Positions 17,001 through 17,964 of a stretch of DNA of 17,964 bases are shown here, piece by piece. The position numbers and the translations under genes were made by a program. Source of the DNA: an uncultured Oscillibacter sp. (lineage in GTDB: Bacteria; Bacillota; Clostridia; Oscillospirales; Oscillospiraceae); the NCBI GenBank assembly GCA_900542115.1, contig UQMC01000028.1, positions 1-17,964 on the forward strand, read 5' to 3'. How positions within the stretch are numbered: position 1 is the first letter of the stretch; every line of letters begins with the position of its first letter. A model generated the notes under the pieces. The model was given only the letters and a program-made list of their open reading frames with translations, was not told where the DNA came from and made no database searches.

Positions 17001-17133
17001 CCCGGTGAATCAGGGTGTCCTTTGCGGTCAGGTCCTCCCCCATTGCCGCCGAAGCGGCAGCGGGCAGCGTCAGTGCGCTGAGCAGGCTCAGCGACAGCAG
17101 CAACGATGTGAGCTTCCGAATGCGTATCCTCAT
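14068..17133 (-). CDS. secreted phosphodiester glycosidase-family protein with three SLH repeats
   Basis: The 1021-residue exported protein starts with a signal peptide (Arg-rich N-terminus, hydrophobic core, cleavage near ASA-A at about 29-30). Residues about 75-400 form a NAGPA (phosphodiester glycosidase, formerly DUF2233) domain, with NGDFYN (110-115), NPRTAVG (313-319), VDGR (331-334) and LDGGGST (362-368). It is followed by Ig-like and bacterial adhesion-type beta regions, a possible carbohydrate-binding-like segment beginning near VEDFEN, and three SLH repeats (about 843-892, 905-955 and 968-1021) ending at the C-terminus. SLH repeats bind secondary cell-wall polymers, so the enzyme should be displayed on the cell surface and may act on phosphodiester-linked sugars in wall or host glycans. 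AGGAGG (17144-17139) precedes the ATG. It is monocistronic. Confidence 0.9.
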   Translation of the reverse strand: MRIRIRKLTSLLLSLSLLSALTLPAAASAAMGEDLTAKDTLIHRETQLSTNVFWSEAYSDLRTENLITYTPNQAVTPIVTYGDVLTDRSSVADMAAALEAEGYRVVAGINGDFYNVNTGLPIGLVVTDGVLRSSDAGYYAIGFRADGTAILGKPSIRVSADLGYTVDDGFGTSTEVVRPVAAVNKARTNSGIFLYTYDFNAKHTTGTTEAGVNVVCAIEEGSLTIGGTVTARVERVEESTVTALQPGEIVLSANSQADTYYSGALQSMQPGSTVTLSVTAADEGWNDVKYAVGALYCLAENGVVASGLAAGTNPRTAVGQKADGTLVFYTVDGRRSGHSIGASMTQVGERLLELGCQTVLCLDGGGSTNLAVTTPDSTTATIINRPSETGRKVTNQVFLVASDRASGDLDHFYVHAASDYVLAGSSVYVTATGVDSSFIPMPVPNHTLTASAGTLENGVLTTPAGGGDITVTASGRGASGSTVVHAISTPDSITLKNGTSNLTTLTVTPGSKTTLTAGAIWNHLTLGADAKAFTWSVSGNVGTIDDIGPVDGNAVFTATTPGSGSLTVSAGGKSVTIPISVTQLPLLTVEDFENEQIAFSSGTYLNVFRTNAGQYVQRGHYAGKLDYTLTEDTGWFATASGSGFSNLEKPYTALNLWVYGDASGNQLSLLYTDGTMNGLRLPVTLLDFTGWKQVSVTLPQAFTLSGLVVNAPPAVDSDGNPITANTPRTGTVYIDQITAAFPGTVDNAPPVVTATLDQQNWAVDIKVSDGVDGILPLSSITVARNGDTGQVLEGYDTATGTMKYYLPGPGEANEATRVTVTAADASGNIGRASVDIPPYGVSHKFTDIDDYWAADYVDFLYNADITTGYSDGTFRPNQNISRAQFAVMLHRYLKLDANKYESVSLPFADLGQIPAYALPAAKALYSEGIITGSEKNGKLYFNPDSSLTRAQAAAMIGRTQAKGYAEAELTFTDNGKIPAYAAPYIRTMTAQGVISGYSDGSFKPNNNITRGQMAKILYNLM

Positions 17134-17191
17134 AAATACCTCCTATGTTCCCCGGCTCTCTGCCGGTCAGTTCGATCTACATAACGTCTCA

Positions 17192-17220
17192 AGCATAGCA
17201 CAAACCCCATGGCAAGTAAA
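17192..17220 (-). promoter_or_regulatory. probable promoter of the SLH-protein gene
   Basis: On the minus strand TATGCT (17197-17192) preceded by TGC forms an extended -10. TTTACT (17220-17215, 4 of 6) lies 17 bp upstream as the -35. The predicted leader is about 52 nt. Confidence 0.5.
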
Positions 17221-17240
17221 TGAATAAAGTGTTACAAATT

Positions 17241-17270
17241 CGGTAAGACTTACCGGCGTATTTCCGCCGG
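17241..17270. repeat. overlapping inverted repeats between SLH and ferredoxin genes
   Basis: CGGTAAG (17241-17247) and CTTACCG (17249-17255) form a perfect palindrome with a single central A. Its right arm overlaps a second inverted repeat, CCGGC (17253-17257)/GCCGG (17266-17270). The first could be an operator for either divergent gene. Their overlap means they cannot both fold as hairpins at once. Confidence 0.4.
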
Positions 17271-17286
17271 GCAGCGCAGAAAGCAG

Positions 17287-17314
17287 TTGCAAAGCCGCCG
17301 TATTTTGCTATAAT
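17287..17314 (+). promoter_or_regulatory. extended -10 promoter of the ferredoxin gene
   Basis: TTGCAA (17287-17292) is followed after 16 bp by TATAAT (17309-17314) preceded by TGC. The predicted start near 17321 gives a very short leader of about 24 nt containing only the ribosome binding site. Confidence 0.75.
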
Positions 17315-17344
17315 ATAGACATTCTGTCGAATGGGGGTGCCGCC

Positions 17345-17533
17345 ATGACCTTGACCGTTGATTCCCCCCGCTGCATCGGCTGCGGAATGTGTGCCGCCGC
17401 CGTGCCGGAGGTATTCCAGATCGTAGGCCATGTCTCCACCGTTCAAGCGCTGCCTGCGCCGAAGCGGACTGCCCGCGTGGCGGACGCTGCCAACGGCTGT
17501 CCGGTGAATGCAATTCGCTTCACGCGGGGCTGA
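17345..17533 (+). CDS. single-cluster 4Fe-4S ferredoxin
   Basis: The 62-residue product is a small electron carrier of the monocluster [4Fe-4S] type. Three cysteines form C10-x2-C13-x2-C16 (in CIGCGMC) and the fourth is C52 in NGCPVNAI, giving one complete cluster. The usual acidic PEVF stretch follows the first motif. The second cluster of clostridial 2[4Fe-4S] ferredoxins is absent. It should carry low-potential electrons, possibly to enzymes such as the hydrogenase in this window, though the pairing is only a guess. GGGGGTG (about 17332-17338) precedes the ATG. No clear terminator follows; the tRNA promoter starts about 45 bp after the stop. Confidence 0.9.
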   Translation: MTLTVDSPRCIGCGMCAAAVPEVFQIVGHVSTVQALPAPKRTARVADAANGCPVNAIRFTRG

Positions 17534-17577
17534 AATAACGCCGCGCAAAAAAAAGTTGAAAAATTGCAGCAGAAGGC

Positions 17578-17607
17578 TTGACAAAATCAGGGTACATCTG
17601 CTATAGT
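17578..17607 (+). promoter_or_regulatory. promoter of the tRNA operon
   Basis: A perfect TTGACA (17578-17583) is followed after 18 bp by TATAGT (17602-17607) with TGC directly before it (extended -10). It lies about 30 bp upstream of the first tRNA, as expected for a strong stable-RNA promoter. Confidence 0.8.
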
Positions 17608-17636
17608 AATTGTTGCCTGTTCGAGACAAGCACAAT

Positions 17637-17713
17637 GGCGGCGTAGCTCAGTTGGCTAGAGCATTCGGTTCATACCCGGAGTGTCACTGGTTCAAATCCA
17701 GTCGCCGCTACCA
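17637..17713 (+). tRNA. tRNA-Met (CAT), probably elongator
   Basis: The 77-nt gene folds as a full cloverleaf: acceptor GGCGGCG/CGCCGCT with a G1-U72 wobble, D-arm GCTC/GAGC, anticodon stem TTCGG/CCGGA with loop TTCATAC (anticodon CAT), T-arm ACTGG/CCAGT, and encoded CCA. The paired 1-72 position and absence of the three G-C anticodon-stem pairs argue against the initiator. A lysidine-modified tRNA-Ile2 is less likely. Confidence 0.92.
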
Positions 17714-17715
17714 AA

Positions 17716-17754
17716 GATCCGTGAAGCGTCACGGGCGCTTCACGGATCGCCTTT
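17716..17754 (+). terminator. 13-bp hairpin with short T-run between tRNA-Met and tRNA-Glu
   Basis: GATCCGTGAAGCG (17716-17728) and CGCTTCACGGATC (17736-17748) pair perfectly around a 7-nt loop, followed by GCCTTTT. The structure looks like a terminator but lies only 3 nt after the tRNA-Met CCA and inside a tRNA run. It may be a leaky terminator, a processing or RNase-entry structure, or evidence that tRNA-Glu depends on readthrough. Confidence 0.6.
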
Positions 17755-17757
17755 TCC

Positions 17758-17832
17758 GGCCCGTTGGTCAAGTGGTTAAGACACGGCCCTTTCACGGCTG
17801 TAACATGGGTTCGAATCCCGTACGGGTCACCA
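17758..17832 (+). tRNA. tRNA-Glu (TTC)
   Basis: The 75-nt gene has acceptor GGCCCGT/ACGGGTC, D-arm GTC/GAC, anticodon stem CGGCC/GGCTG with loop CTTTCAC (anticodon TTC), T-arm ATGGG/CCCGT and an encoded CCA. It starts 4 nt after the T-run of the preceding hairpin, with no promoter between. Confidence 0.94.
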
Positions 17833-17834
17833 AC

Positions 17835-17865
17835 CCTATCAGGCGTTGTGAAAGCGTCTGATAGG
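17835..17865 (+). repeat. 11-bp hairpin between tRNA-Glu and tRNA-Val
   Basis: CCTATCAGGCG (17835-17845) and CGTCTGATAGG (17855-17865) pair with one G-U step around a 9-nt loop. It begins 2 nt after the tRNA-Glu CCA and is followed by AATTAAAAAT, not T, so it is not a standard terminator. A processing role is possible. Confidence 0.55.
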
Positions 17866-17878
17866 CAATTAAAAATCT

Positions 17879-17955
17879 GGAGGCTTAGCTCAGCTGGTTA
17901 GAGCGCATGCTTCACACGCATGAGGCCACTGGTTCGAGTCCAGTAGTCTCCACCA
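17879..17955 (+). tRNA. tRNA-Val (CAC)
   Basis: The 77-nt gene has acceptor GGAGGCT/AGTCTCC, D-arm GCTC/GAGC, anticodon stem CATGC/GCATG with loop TTCACAC (anticodon CAC), T-arm ACTGG/CCAGT and an encoded CCA. Its T-arm is the same as that of the tRNA-Met. The window ends 9 nt later, so more tRNAs may follow. Confidence 0.94.
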
Positions 17956-17964
17956 AAAATCACC

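Noticed and set aside
17189..17635. Minus-strand open frame opposite the ferredoxin
   Set aside because: The ferredoxin has all four cluster cysteines, a promoter and a ribosome site; the minus frame has none of these.
17610..17861. Plus-strand open frame running through two tRNAs
   Set aside because: The DNA folds as canonical tRNAs and the frame is an accident of their sequence.
1..17964. CRISPR array, insertion sequence, phage or integrative element
   Set aside because: No regularly spaced repeats, transposase, integrase or phage gene is visible; the tRNAs at the right edge show no adjacent integrase within the window.

Overview
The window looks like chromosomal DNA from a GC-rich, anaerobic member of the Clostridia (Bacillota), most likely Oscillospiraceae-type (Oscillibacter/Flavonifractor/Lawsonibacter-like). 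The basis is a monomeric [FeFe] hydrogenase, a small 4Fe-4S ferredoxin, AGGAGG-type ribosome binding sites, sigma-A promoters often with extended -10 (TGnTATAAT), a LytTR/GHKL two-component pair, an SLH-anchored surface protein, and a tRNA-Met of clostridial type. The genus is an inference. I see no insertion sequence, prophage, CRISPR array or rRNA.

Layout. (1) 114-3712, minus strand: an operon-like run of [FeFe] hydrogenase, AEC-family transporter (7-bp overlap) and the GTPase/ATPase YchF, driven by a near-consensus promoter at 3798-3826. (2) 4001-6003, plus: LytTR response regulator and GHKL (AgrC-like) histidine kinase overlapping by 4 bp, closed by a strong terminator. (3) 6138-10273, plus: a cell-envelope set of a small acidic lipoprotein, a LemA-like membrane protein, a DUF4428-like zinc-finger/SHOCT protein and a clostripain-family (C11) protease lipoprotein. 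A palindrome covers the presumed -10 at its head and a bidirectional terminator ends it. (4) 10411-13362, minus: a membrane diguanylate cyclase, a small aromatic-acid-exporter-family membrane protein and YqeC (selenium cofactor pathway), each with its own promoter. (5) 13496-13984, plus: an HD-domain hydrolase diverging from yqeC. (6) 14068-17133, minus: a 1021-residue secreted phosphodiester-glycosidase-family protein with three C-terminal SLH repeats, convergent with the HD gene across a shared terminator. (7) 17345-17955, plus: a ferredoxin, then a tRNA operon (Met-CAT, Glu-TTC, Val-CAC) with long hairpins in both spacers; it may continue past the right edge.

How it fits together. The hydrogenase and ferredoxin belong to fermentative redox balance, and the co-translated AEC carrier may move an organic acid. 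The two-component pair, diguanylate cyclase, surface protease module and SLH protein form a signalling/cell-envelope theme, but no regulatory link between them is shown by the sequence. Several start codons were moved inward from the longest open frame because a promoter lies inside the longer frame or a good Shine-Dalgarno sits before an internal ATG; these are the hydrogenase, response regulator, LemA-like protein, diguanylate cyclase and aromatic-acid exporter.

No stretch over about 300 bases lacks a gene. The most unusual pieces are the lipoprotein-LemA-DUF4428/SHOCT-C11 module with its palindromic control site, and the hairpins between the tRNAs.
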